Positions 17,017 to 25,597 of a DNA stretch of 64,000 bases are shown here, in pieces. Source of the stretch: Mycolicibacterium sp. CBMA 247 (GTDB lineage Bacteria; Actinomycetota; Actinomycetes; Mycobacteriales; Mycobacteriaceae); the NCBI RefSeq assembly GCF_009729095.1, contig NZ_VTGX01000006.1:1-64000 (forward strand), written 5' to 3'. Position 1 is the first letter of the stretch. Every line of letters starts with the position of its first letter. Below the pieces are notes generated by a model. It was not told the DNA's origin. It ran no database searches and was given only the letters and a program-made list of their open reading frames with translations. Made by a program: the position numbers and the translations under genes.

Positions 17017-17729
17017 CCGAGCTTCCGACGACGACGTTTGTCCTGGTGCCCGGCGCGTGCCACGGCGGATGGTGCTTCGACGACCTCGCCGCGGCACTGC
17101 GCGCCGAAGGACACCGGGTATTGCCAATCACCTTGACTGGAATCGCTGAACGCGCCCACTTGGCCCACGCCGGGGTCAACCTGGAAACCCATATCACCGA
17201 CGTGCTGGCCGAATTCGACGCGCAGCGCGTCACGGACGCGGTGCTGGTCGGGCACAGTTACGGCGGCATGGTGATCACCGCTGTCGCCGACCGCATCCCG
17301 GATCGAGTGCGCACGCTGGCCTATCTGGATGCGTTCGTGCCGCGCGACGGTGAATCGTGCTGGACGCTGACCAACGAGGAGCAGCACCAGTGGTACATCG
17401 GGGTCGACGCAACGGGATACGGCGTGCCGCCACTGCCGTTCTTCGACGACCGTGCCACGGCGCATCCGCTGGCGTCGCTGCTGCAGCCGGTCCGGCTCGG
17501 CGACGAGCCGTCGGGAACCCGCCGGGTCTTCGTCCATGCGCAGCGCTGGCCGACGGAGTCGCCGTTCGCACCGACCTACGAGCGGCTGCGCACCGACCCC
17601 GGGTGGACCACGTATTCGCTCGACGGGGCGCACAACCTCATGCGCGACAACCACAGCGACCTGGTGCGCATCTTGCTGGACGCCGCCGGCACCGTCAGCC
17701 CCCTGCCCGGTGCAGTTGGTCGCGGATGA
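17013..17729 (+). CDS. alpha/beta hydrolase (MenH/esterase-like)
   Basis: A 238-residue single-domain hydrolase similar to plant SABP2/MES-type and bacterial pyrethroid-hydrolase-like esterases. It has the oxyanion strand LVPGACHGGW, nucleophile motif GHSYGG (Ser82), and probable His207 in DGAHNL. No signal peptide. The start overlaps the monooxygenase stop, so the two act in one pathway, probably ring oxidation followed by ester or C-C hydrolysis. The 3' end overlaps the opposite-strand TetR remnant by about 35 nt. Confidence 0.88.
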   Translation: MTELPTTTFVLVPGACHGGWCFDDLAAALRAEGHRVLPITLTGIAERAHLAHAGVNLETHITDVLAEFDAQRVTDAVLVGHSYGGMVITAVADRIPDRVRTLAYLDAFVPRDGESCWTLTNEEQHQWYIGVDATGYGVPPLPFFDDRATAHPLASLLQPVRLGDEPSGTRRVFVHAQRWPTESPFAPTYERLRTDPGWTTYSLDGAHNLMRDNHSDLVRILLDAAGTVSPLPGAVGRG

Positions 17730-17994
17730 CCTCGGGCCGTCGGCTGATCGCGCCGACGGGCAGGTCCAGGTGGACCTGCCGCAGGATCAGCGCCTCGGCA
17801 ACATCATGGAAGGGCGAGAGCTCGTCGGTGTCGAGATGTTCGCGCATGGCCTGGGCCAGCTGTTCGTCGTGCCGCATCAGCGTCGCGAGCTCCGCGGTCA
17901 CCCGCGTGAGCGGCTCGGCCCCATTCGCGGTGACCGCGTCCAGGGTGGCCCCGACGAGCTGCGCCTTGTTCGGCCACCGGCGGTGGTCCGCCAA
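17695..17994 (-). pseudogene. TetR-type regulator remnant
   Basis: About 100 codons on the minus strand begin abruptly with HRRWPNKAQLVGATLDAV, which resembles the end of a TetR DNA-binding domain (typically LYRRWPSKAELV). A helical TetR-like C-terminal part follows. The first 40-45 residues holding the helix-turn-helix are missing; only a TTG could serve as start, and upstream is the DUF35 promoter. The C-terminal part is also shorter than usual. I read this as a decayed regulator left at an insertion junction; a small real gene cannot be ruled out. Confidence 0.45.
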
Positions 17995-17996
17995 AC

Positions 17997-18036
17997 TGCA
18001 ACACGTTTCAGTTCTGTGGTCTTGATCGTTTAGGCT
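17997..18036 (+). promoter_or_regulatory. KstR-like box and leaderless promoter of DUF35-thiolase pair
   Basis: TGCAACACGTTTCA (17997-18010) fits the mycobacterial KstR motif TNNAACNNGTTNNA at every fixed position. TAGGCT (18031-18036) is a -10 box ending 6 nt before GTG 18043, so the mRNA is probably leaderless and the KstR-like box covers the -35 region. KstR represses sterol catabolism genes. Confidence 0.55.
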
Positions 18037-18042
18037 GGCCAC

Positions 18043-18480
18043 GTGCCAGCAGCATCTTCGCAACCCGCGATCGACGGATGGTTCGCCACCGACGACGCCG
18101 GTGCCACCCATCTGATCGGCGGAAAGTGCACCCAGTGCGCCACCTACGTGTTCCCGCCGCGGGAGAACAACTGCCCCAATCCGGCCTGTGACAGCGACAC
18201 CCTCGACCTGGTTCCGCTGTCCCGCCGAGGAAAGGTGTGGAGCTACACCGAGAACCGGTACCTCCCGCCTGCGCCGTATCCCAAGACCGACCCCTTCGAG
18301 CCGTTCGCGATCGCCGCGGTGGAACTGGCCGAGGAAGGCCTGATCGTGCTCGGCAAGGTCGTCACCGGCACCCTGGCCGCCGATCTCAAGGTCGGCATGG
18401 AGATGGAGCTGACCACCATGACGCTCTACACCGACGACGAGGGCGTCGAGCGCACCACCCACGCCTGGAGGATCGCCTGA
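18043..18480 (+). CDS. DUF35 zinc-ribbon/OB-fold protein, partner of lipid-transfer thiolase
   Basis: A 145-residue protein with an N-terminal rubredoxin-like zinc ribbon (Cys29, Cys32, Cys44, Cys49) and a C-terminal OB fold (RGKVWSYTENRYLPP). DUF35 proteins pair with thiolase-like proteins and can bind acyl-CoA; in steroid side-chain degradation Ltp2 with a DUF35 partner is a retro-aldolase. The GTG start is set by the leaderless promoter. Its stop overlaps the thiolase start (TGATG). It corresponds to M. tuberculosis Rv1628c, next to polA as here apart from an inserted block. Confidence 0.88.
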   Translation: MPAASSQPAIDGWFATDDAGATHLIGGKCTQCATYVFPPRENNCPNPACDSDTLDLVPLSRRGKVWSYTENRYLPPAPYPKTDPFEPFAIAAVELAEEGLIVLGKVVTGTLAADLKVGMEMELTTMTLYTDDEGVERTTHAWRIA

Positions 18481-19688
18481 TGAGCACTGGAACTCCAGAA
18501 CCTCTGTACATCCTCGGCGCGGGCATGCACCCGTGGGGCAAGTGGGGACGCGACTTCACCGAGTACGGCGTCGTCGCCGCCCGTGCCGCGCTCGCCGAGG
18601 CCGGCCTGGACTGGCGTCAGATCCAATTGGTCGCCGGGGCCGACACCATCCGCAACGGCTACCCGGGCTTCATCGCCGGCTCGACGTTCGCCCAGAAGCT
18701 GGGCTGGAACGGCGTGCCGGTGTCGTCGAGCTACGCGGCCTGCGCGTCGGGCTCGCAGGCACTGCAGAGTGCCCGCGCCCAGATCCTGGCCGGGTTCTGC
18801 GATGTCGCGCTGGTGATCGGCGCCGACACCACACCCAAGGGCGCATTCGCGCCGGTCGGCGGCGAGCGCAAGAACGATCCGGACTGGCAGCGGTTCCACC
18901 TGCTCGGTGCGATGAACCCGGTGTACTTCGCGCTGCTGGCCCGGCGCCGGATGGACCTCTACGGCGCCACCTCCGAGGACTTCGCCCAGGTGAAGGTGAA
19001 GAACTCGCGCCACGGCCTGCAGAACCCGAATGCCCGCTACCACAAGGAATCCGCGATCGAGGACGTGCTGGCCAGCCCGGTGGTGTCCGATCCCCTGCGC
19101 CAGCTCGACATTTGCGCCACCTCCGACGGCGCGGCCGCGCTGATCGTCGCGAGCGCGGACTTCGCCCGCAAGCACCTGGGTTCGCTCGAGGGTGTGCCGT
19201 CGGTGCGTGCCATCTCGACCGTGACCCCGCGCTACCCGCAGCATCTGCCCGAATTGCCGGATATCGCAACGGATTCCACCGCTGTGGTCAACGCGCCGGA
19301 GCGGGTGTTCAAGGATCAGATCCTCGACGCCGCCTACGCCGAAGCCGGAATCGGCCCCGAGGACGTCAGCCTGGCCGAGGTCTACGACCTGTCCACCGCA
19401 CTCGAGCTGGACTGGTACGAGCACCTGGGCCTGTGTGCCAAGGGTGAAGGTGAGCAGCTGCTGCGTTCAGGTGCGACGACCATCGGCGGACGCGTCCCGG
19501 TCAACGCGTCGGGCGGTCTGGCGTGCTTCGGCGAGGCCATCCCGGCACAGGCCATCGCGCAGGTGTGCGAGCTGACCTGGCAGCTCAAGGGCCAGGCCAC
19601 CGGCCGACAGGTCGAGGGCGCGACGGTCGGCGTGACCGCCAACCAGGGCCTGTTCGGCCACGGCTCCTCTGTCATCGTCGCGCGGTAG
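18480..19688 (+). CDS. thiolase-like lipid-transfer protein (SCP-x type)
   Basis: A 402-residue thiolase-superfamily protein without the sterol-carrier SCP2 domain, as in Ltp proteins. It has the nucleophile-position segment YAACASGSQ (Cys88), a NASGGLACFGEAIPAQ loop and the C-terminal NQGLFGHGSS. With the coupled DUF35 protein it probably forms a heteromeric thiolase or retro-aldolase acting on acyl-CoA side chains. The KstR-like box upstream points to sterol catabolism. The homologue is M. tuberculosis Rv1627c. Start at ATG 18480, overlapping the DUF35 stop. Confidence 0.88.
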   Translation: MSTGTPEPLYILGAGMHPWGKWGRDFTEYGVVAARAALAEAGLDWRQIQLVAGADTIRNGYPGFIAGSTFAQKLGWNGVPVSSSYAACASGSQALQSARAQILAGFCDVALVIGADTTPKGAFAPVGGERKNDPDWQRFHLLGAMNPVYFALLARRRMDLYGATSEDFAQVKVKNSRHGLQNPNARYHKESAIEDVLASPVVSDPLRQLDICATSDGAAALIVASADFARKHLGSLEGVPSVRAISTVTPRYPQHLPELPDIATDSTAVVNAPERVFKDQILDAAYAEAGIGPEDVSLAEVYDLSTALELDWYEHLGLCAKGEGEQLLRSGATTIGGRVPVNASGGLACFGEAIPAQAIAQVCELTWQLKGQATGRQVEGATVGVTANQGLFGHGSSVIVAR

Positions 19689-19700
19689 AAAAATGGTGGG

Positions 19701-19928
19701 GTGAGCGAAAGCGTCGTCGTCCGCGTCAAACCCGGCAGCCGCAAAGGCCCGCTGGTCGAGGTCGGTGACGACGGCGCGCTCACCATCTATGTGCCCGAAC
19801 GCGCCGTCGATGGCAAGGCCAATGACGCCGTCACCAAACTGCTTGCCGCCCATCTGGGTGTGCCGCGCAGCCGCGTGGAGTTGATCTCCGGAGCGACTGC
19901 GCGGCTCAAGCGTTTCCGCATCACCTGA
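19701..19928 (+). CDS. DUF167 (YggU) family protein
   Basis: A 75-residue protein of the YggU/DUF167 family: VVRVKPGSRKGPLVEV, then the conserved GKANDAVTKLLAAHLGVPRSRVELISGATARLKRF. The family is widespread and of unknown function. GTG 19701 follows a GGTGGG box 12 nt after the thiolase stop, so it may be co-transcribed with the thiolase. Confidence 0.85.
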   Translation: MSESVVVRVKPGSRKGPLVEVGDDGALTIYVPERAVDGKANDAVTKLLAAHLGVPRSRVELISGATARLKRFRIT

Positions 19929-19968
19929 CCGTCATCGCTGGGCAGCACCACAGTCGGAGCATGGGCGG

Positions 19969-21963
19969 TTACTCCAGATTGCGGTTCCACTCCAGCCAGC
20001 CGATACCGGTGCGCCCGTCGGCGGTACGCACCTTCGCCCAGGCCCGAGGGAACTGGCTGACCCGGCCGTCCGCGGCTACCAACAGCACCGGCGCGTGACC
20101 CTCGATGTCGACGGTCACCTCGACGTCGCCGGGTTGCAGTGTCAGCGTCGTCGACACCGGCAGATCATCGGCACCGAGCGCGTATTGCGCGGTCACCGTC
20201 TGCAATTCGACGAGCGGCTCATCCGCGCGCTGCGAATAGCCGATACCGATCGGCGGCATCCCGGGTATCCGGATGTCCACGCCGTGCAGATGGGTGCCGT
20301 CGTCGAGATGGATGGCATTCCACACCCAGTTCATCGACCACCAATCCCGCACGCCCCACGAGTGGTCGCGCTGACCCGCGACGGCCTGGATGTCGAAGGT
20401 CTGCTCTCCGATGGTGACCGTGCCCGAGACCGTGCACGGGATCTCGTAGCGGGGCGTGATCCGGTACTGGTACGGGGTTCCCGAGGTGGTCCAGGTCAAG
20501 TCCACCGACACCGCAACCGGCCGGCCCGTCTCGCCACGCAGCAGCGCCGCCGGATCGTCATGGACCTGCCCGGTGCCCGACGCGCTGACCCGGTAGGCCT
20601 TGAGCGGTTCGACGGGCTGCAGGCTCAACTCGACACCTTCGCCCTTGATCAGTGCCGGCTCCGCCGGTGCGGCATGAAAGTCGTTGAGCGCCACGGTCGG
20701 CATCCCCGGACCGCAGAACAGCACATTGACCCATGCGGTGTCCTGGTTGGGAATCAGCCCCAGGCGGATCCAGCCGCCGAAGCCCGCGTCGGCATCGGTG
20801 AAGTCGAAGTACCAGCTCTCGTTCCACAATTCTTCGCCGGTGGGTGCATGCGCGTACTCGTCCTCGGCGGCGGGCACCAGCGGCTCCGGAATCGCCGGTG
20901 GCGCAAGGATGTCCAGCGCCTTGGTGTCCAGCACATGACTGCAGTGCCGGTCGAGCATCGTCATGAACATCTGGTCGCCGCGTTCGGTGCGTTCCACCAG
21001 CATCGAGGAGATGATCGCCATCATCACGCCGAAGAAGCTCTGCCGGCGCACGCCCTCTCGTACCTGATCGAGTGTCAGCGCCTGGTCCGGGCCAAGGGCC
21101 TGGTGGTAAGCGGCCAACAACTCGTCGTAGCGAGCGCGGCGCTGCTCGACGGGCAGCGCGCAGCCGATGAAGTAGGCGACGTCGGTCAACGCCGGCCCCT
21201 TTGTGACGGTCTGCCAGTCCACCACGGTCAGCGCCCGGTCGGCACCCTCGTCGCCGAACAACATGTTGTCCAGCCGGTAGTCGCCGTGCACCAAACCCTG
21301 GGGCCTCTCGGGCGCGCCTTCCTCGGCGAGGTAGGTGTCGAAGCTCTCGACGAGCCGTTCACACACCTGGCGCTGTTCGGCCGTGATCAGGCCCGAGTAG
21401 CGGTCGGCAAAGGCCGCATACAAGCTCGAAATCAGCGCCTGGTTGATCGGTGCCTCACGGTTGAGCCACTCGGCCTGGCTCAGGACGTCCGCACCGAGCA
21501 TCGACCCGTGCACGCGACCCAACTCGGTGAGCGCCACCGAGGCCTGTTGGGCTGTCGCGCCGCTGATCTCGTCACCGACGGCAGCCGGTGTGGCATCGCC
21601 GAGCAGCAGGTCGAAGGCGCCGGTCTGCGGGTCGAATGCGGCGTGATGGCACGGCGCCACCGGTCCCGGGGCCAGGGCGGGCGCAATGTCGGCGTAGAAC
21701 CGCACCTCGCGTTCGTAGAGCCCCAGCGTCAGCCCGGTCTGGCGGCTGTTGGGGTCGGTGGCAGCGACCTTCAGCACCACCGACGCCGGTCCCGTCGCCC
21801 CGTCGACGTAGCTCAGCGAGACCCGGTAGCACTCGCTCATCTGACCGGTGCCGATCCGCTCGAAACTGAATCCGCCGACTTGACCGGCACCGATGGCGGC
21901 GGTCAGCCAGTCGCAGGTCAGGTCGTCGGGACGGTCCAGCACGGCAGTCTGAGTCGGTTGCAC
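19969..21963 (-). CDS. APH-type phosphotransferase fused to a DUF7064-like domain
   Basis: A 664-residue two-part protein. Residues 1 to about 350 form an aminoglycoside/choline-kinase-like phosphotransferase with a nucleotide loop (GTGQMSECYRV), catalytic HGDYRLDN (His226, Asp228) and VVDWQT metal motif. Residues about 380-664 form a beta-rich domain with FGGWIRLGLIPNQDTAWVN, DHSWGVRDWWSMNWVWN and HGVDIR, resembling the DUF7064-type domain often encoded beside such kinases in mycobacteria. The kinase may phosphorylate a hydroxylated lipid, steroid or amino alcohol. GTG 21963 is the start. It sits tail-to-tail with DUF167 and next to the amine oxidase. Confidence 0.75.
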   Translation of the reverse strand: MQPTQTAVLDRPDDLTCDWLTAAIGAGQVGGFSFERIGTGQMSECYRVSLSYVDGATGPASVVLKVAATDPNSRQTGLTLGLYEREVRFYADIAPALAPGPVAPCHHAAFDPQTGAFDLLLGDATPAAVGDEISGATAQQASVALTELGRVHGSMLGADVLSQAEWLNREAPINQALISSLYAAFADRYSGLITAEQRQVCERLVESFDTYLAEEGAPERPQGLVHGDYRLDNMLFGDEGADRALTVVDWQTVTKGPALTDVAYFIGCALPVEQRRARYDELLAAYHQALGPDQALTLDQVREGVRRQSFFGVMMAIISSMLVERTERGDQMFMTMLDRHCSHVLDTKALDILAPPAIPEPLVPAAEDEYAHAPTGEELWNESWYFDFTDADAGFGGWIRLGLIPNQDTAWVNVLFCGPGMPTVALNDFHAAPAEPALIKGEGVELSLQPVEPLKAYRVSASGTGQVHDDPAALLRGETGRPVAVSVDLTWTTSGTPYQYRITPRYEIPCTVSGTVTIGEQTFDIQAVAGQRDHSWGVRDWWSMNWVWNAIHLDDGTHLHGVDIRIPGMPPIGIGYSQRADEPLVELQTVTAQYALGADDLPVSTTLTLQPGDVEVTVDIEGHAPVLLVAADGRVSQFPRAWAKVRTADGRTGIGWLEWNRNLE

Positions 21964-22004
21964 ACGGGCAACCTAGCAGTGTTCCGGGTCACATATGACG
22001 GGTG

Positions 22005-23945
22005 TCAACTAATGGTGTGCGCCGCGGCGTGACCGTGGGCGCACGCATCGGGCGGGGTGGCCGCCACATCCAGTGCCGGGTTGCGGTCGAAGAACCCGAA
22101 GGGCTTCAGCCAGAACGACACCACGTCGACGGGCATCACCGGCCAGTCCTCCGGGCGGGTGATGTGGTGGATGCCGAAGACGTACCACAGCACCACATCG
22201 GTGTTGTCGATCGACCGGTTGGCCTTGGTCCACTCACCCAGCCCGGTGTCGGTCAGCGATTGGTTGACGAACTCGCCCGCCGGCCAGCGTTCGTCAGGCC
22301 GGTTCGGGGTCACCCACAGGGTGTGGCCGATGACGTTGGCGCGCTGCAGCACCGGGGCGGACGGGTCGAACATCGCCGGAATCGCCCCGGTGGGCACCAG
22401 CTTGTAGGACGGGTGCGTCCCCAGCCCGTTGACGACGTTGGTGTTGACCACCTTCCAGGCCCGCTGGGTGGCGAAGTTGACGTCTTGGCGGCCCTCCCGC
22501 TCGGTGCGCAGCGCCTGATTGCGCACCACCAGCGACAGGGCGTACGGGTTGTCCGGGCCGACGGGTTCGGCGTGGGACTCGGTCATGTAGACCGTGTTGT
22601 CGGTGCCGTCGATGTCCAGGTCGAGCCGGGCGATCAGGAAGTGCTGATGGAACGGCGCATAGGTGCGTTCGTCGACCAGCGTGCCGTTGGGATGGGGCTG
22701 CCCCGCCGGAACCGGCGTGGTGACCATGATCCCGGTGGCACGGACCTCGCACTCGATGTTGCCGTCCTGATAGAGCCGCCAGTACACCAGGTACTCGTAA
22801 TTGGCGACGGTGACGTGGAATGACAGCGTGAGCCTGCGCATCCGGCGTACCTCGGCGCCGGCGTCGTGGTCGACGTGCTTCCACAGCACGGCGTTGTCTT
22901 CCTCGTGGATGCAAATCGCGTTCGTGATCGTGTACGGCTCGCCGGTGCTGTTGTGCAGAACCGCGTCCAGATAACGGATCTCGCCGAGGCAGTCACAACC
23001 GAGCTCCAGCGAGGTGGTCATGAACCCCAGACCCCACTCGCCGATGTCGAACGCGGTGCGCCGGTAGTGATCTACCGAGGAGTCCCGGTACGGCACCACC
23101 ATCTCGGCAAACGACATCCGGTGTGCCACCGAACGATTCACCTCACCGTCGCGGTACCGCACGGTGTGCAGCGTCATCCCCTCGCGATGGTTGAACCCCA
23201 CCCGCAACGACCAGTTCTGCCACTGCAGCAGATTGCCTTCCAACGTGAAGGACGGACCGTCGGGCTGAGTGATGTGCAGCGGCTTCAGGGGCTCCCGGCG
23301 CGAGGCCGCCCGAACCCGCTCGGGGATCTGGTGCGGCACGTATTCACCCATCACATCGGGCTTTTCGGAGCTGCCGTCATCGTCGACGCGCAGCACCTCC
23401 ATGGTGTTGATGTCGACGACGCAATGCAGGCCGCTGACCGGGTGGGCGTACGGATTGGCGCCGGCGGCCTGTTTGTACCAGGTGTCCGACCAGCCGATCC
23501 GCCGGTCGCGGTATTCCGGCGGCGCGACCGCGTCACCGTATGTCCAGGTGTCCATGAACACGTTGTCCAGGTCGGTGATGCCGCGTTTGGCCAGTGCGGC
23601 GATCACGTCGGGATGCCGCCGCAGCAGTTCGTCGCATTCGACGAACTCATCGACGGTGAAGTTGGCCTGCACACCCGGCACGTGGTCGAAGTTCTCGACC
23701 CGGTCATCGGTCAGCGACACCACGCCCTTGTAGGTGGCGTTCGCCGACCGATCCAGGCAGATGACGGCGGCGCGCCGGGCCGGCGTCTTGCCGCCGCCGT
23801 CGAAGACGGCCAGTTCGGCCTTGGTCGGCTCGACCAGTTCCACCGCGGCAACCCGCCAGCCCTGCCCGACTCCGTGCTCACGCCGCAATATCGCTGCCAC
23901 CGCGCGGAACTCGTCAGCGGACAGCGGATCCAGGGGGTAGTCCAC
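22005..23945 (-). CDS. copper-containing primary amine oxidase
   Basis: A 646-residue copper amine oxidase that converts primary amines to aldehydes, ammonia and H2O2. The topaquinone precursor lies in NYEY (Tyr383), and the copper ligands are in HQH (His433, His435) and HITRPEDWP (His594). These numbers are almost identical to those recalled for the Arthrobacter globiformis enzyme (382, 431, 433, 592), which supports GTG 23945 as the start over longer in-frame extensions. No secretion signal, so it is cytoplasmic. Neighbours (esterase, kinase fusion, nearby gamma-glutamylation cluster) point to amine use. Confidence 0.92.
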   Translation of the reverse strand: MDYPLDPLSADEFRAVAAILRREHGVGQGWRVAAVELVEPTKAELAVFDGGGKTPARRAAVICLDRSANATYKGVVSLTDDRVENFDHVPGVQANFTVDEFVECDELLRRHPDVIAALAKRGITDLDNVFMDTWTYGDAVAPPEYRDRRIGWSDTWYKQAAGANPYAHPVSGLHCVVDINTMEVLRVDDDGSSEKPDVMGEYVPHQIPERVRAASRREPLKPLHITQPDGPSFTLEGNLLQWQNWSLRVGFNHREGMTLHTVRYRDGEVNRSVAHRMSFAEMVVPYRDSSVDHYRRTAFDIGEWGLGFMTTSLELGCDCLGEIRYLDAVLHNSTGEPYTITNAICIHEEDNAVLWKHVDHDAGAEVRRMRRLTLSFHVTVANYEYLVYWRLYQDGNIECEVRATGIMVTTPVPAGQPHPNGTLVDERTYAPFHQHFLIARLDLDIDGTDNTVYMTESHAEPVGPDNPYALSLVVRNQALRTEREGRQDVNFATQRAWKVVNTNVVNGLGTHPSYKLVPTGAIPAMFDPSAPVLQRANVIGHTLWVTPNRPDERWPAGEFVNQSLTDTGLGEWTKANRSIDNTDVVLWYVFGIHHITRPEDWPVMPVDVVSFWLKPFGFFDRNPALDVAATPPDACAHGHAAAHTIS

Positions 23946-24009
23946 GCTGATTACGCAACCACATTCCGGTGATTCCCTGCAGCGAATCGCCGAGAGTAAC
24001 TGCGGCGAC

Positions 24010-25521
24010 TCAGCGCTCGGCGAGCGTGAACCCTTCCCAGGCCTGCCGGCGCTCGGCCCGCGGGTCGTACTCGACGCGCGGACGGCGATCGAACACGAAC
24101 ACCGCCCGCTTGTCGCTGTCGTAGGCCGGCCATTCCGGCCCCGGCGTCCCGGTCCGGGAGAATTCACGCCACCGCCTCTGCACGTCGCGGCTGACCTGCC
24201 GGGCCGATCCGCGGTCGCCCACCGCGGTCAGCAACGCGCCGTATGTCGTGTGGTACGTGTCGAACACGGCCAGCAGTTCCATCGCGTGCGTCGCGCCAAG
24301 GCCCGCCCAGTGCAGGGTCCGCGGCGCATAGTCGTAGCGATACACATAGGTGGGTGCGTGCCTGCTGTGGGCCTCGGCGATCTGCCAGGTTGCCGAGGCG
24401 AAGGCGAAGTCACCACCGAGCCGCACGCAGGCCGCGCTGCTCGGATAATCCGGATACGCCGCGACGATCCGACGTCGATCCTCGGGATCGGTACCGGCGA
24501 ACAACTTCTCGATCATCGGCTCGTTTGTCGGCAGCAGCGGCAGGAACCGGGTGAACAGCCGACCCTCGTCGGCATTGTTCCCGACGATCAACGGAACGCG
24601 GTGCGCACTCCCGTCGGCCATCGCCGTGACCGGATCAGCAGGCAGGTAGTCCGTACCGAAGGTCGGGCCCACCGGAAAAGCGCCCGGCATGTCCGTCTGA
24701 CCGCGCATGATCAGTTCCTCCAGGGCCCGTCCCAGCTCGGCCGGACGAGCAGCCTTGAGCGCGGCTGCCGCCGATCCCCCACCCGGGCTGACCAATTCGG
24801 CGAGCTGACCCGCAAGCCGGGCGGCCGCGTCCGCCGAGCTGACCATGCCGCTGGCCGGGCTCTCCGAGATCACCCGGGCGAACAACCCTTCGGCTTCGGG
24901 CACCGCGAGCAGGGTCGTGACGGCGTGTGCCCCCGCACTCTCGCCGAAGATCGTCACGTTCTCGGGGTTCCCGCCGAACACCGCGATGTTGTCACGTACC
25001 CAACGCAGCGCCAACACCAGATCACGCAGGAACAGGTTGTCCTCGATCGGATGCTCCGGTGTCGACAACGAAGACAGCTCGACGCATCCGAGCATGCCGA
25101 GCCGATAGTTGACGGAGACGAACACGCACCCGCGACGGGCCAAGGCTGCTCCGTCGTAGATGGGGGTGGCCGAGCTGCCCATGATGTAGCCGCCGCCGTG
25201 GACGAAGAACATCACCGGCAGCGGAACGTTGGAATCCGGTTTTTCCGGTGCCACCACGTTGAGTGTCAAGCAGTCCTCGCTCATCGGCTGATGCTTGCCC
25301 ACCCCGACGAGCGTGTAGCGACGTTGCTGCGGTGCGCAATATCCGAACCCGTGGCAATAGCGCACACCGGGCCACGGCTCGGCCGGCTCGGGTGCCCGCA
25401 AACGCAGCCGACCTACCGGCGGTTTGGCGTAAGGGATGGAGCGCCAGCGGTGTACGCCATCCCGTGTGAACCCCTCGACGATGCCGGTACTGATCTTTGC
25501 CCGGGCAGTCCGTTCGTGCAT
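24010..25521 (-). CDS. type B carboxylesterase
   Basis: A 503-residue carboxylesterase/cholinesterase-family enzyme. It has the nucleophile motif GESAGA (Ser195), oxyanion loop FVHGGGYIMGS, the early conserved GIPYAKPP-like segment SIPYAKPPVGRLR and the family signature EDCLTLNV. Mycobacterial relatives include LipT. ATG 25521 (MHERTARAKISTGIVEG) was chosen; the frame is open further upstream but that region lies opposite the lipoprotein gene. No signal peptide. It is 64 nt upstream of the amine oxidase on the same strand and may be co-transcribed. Confidence 0.9.
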   Translation of the reverse strand: MHERTARAKISTGIVEGFTRDGVHRWRSIPYAKPPVGRLRLRAPEPAEPWPGVRYCHGFGYCAPQQRRYTLVGVGKHQPMSEDCLTLNVVAPEKPDSNVPLPVMFFVHGGGYIMGSSATPIYDGAALARRGCVFVSVNYRLGMLGCVELSSLSTPEHPIEDNLFLRDLVLALRWVRDNIAVFGGNPENVTIFGESAGAHAVTTLLAVPEAEGLFARVISESPASGMVSSADAAARLAGQLAELVSPGGGSAAAALKAARPAELGRALEELIMRGQTDMPGAFPVGPTFGTDYLPADPVTAMADGSAHRVPLIVGNNADEGRLFTRFLPLLPTNEPMIEKLFAGTDPEDRRRIVAAYPDYPSSAACVRLGGDFAFASATWQIAEAHSRHAPTYVYRYDYAPRTLHWAGLGATHAMELLAVFDTYHTTYGALLTAVGDRGSARQVSRDVQRRWREFSRTGTPGPEWPAYDSDKRAVFVFDRRPRVEYDPRAERRQAWEGFTLAER

Positions 25522-25597
25522 GAACCGACCGTATCGAACAACGCGGGTGACGGTAGGCAGGCGGTGGGCGTGGCATGCGGCCGCTAGCCTTGCGGGT

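Noticed and set aside
20095..22032. 645-codon plus-strand open frame
   Set aside because: It is antisense to the kinase fusion and has low-complexity GC-rich-frame composition (Arg, Gly, His, Val rich) with no motifs; a shadow of the real gene.
23946..24167. Long N-terminal extension of the amine oxidase
   Set aside because: The extension is Arg/Ser rich without homology, overlaps the esterase coding region, and the shorter start gives catalytic residue numbers nearly equal to those of the Arthrobacter enzyme.
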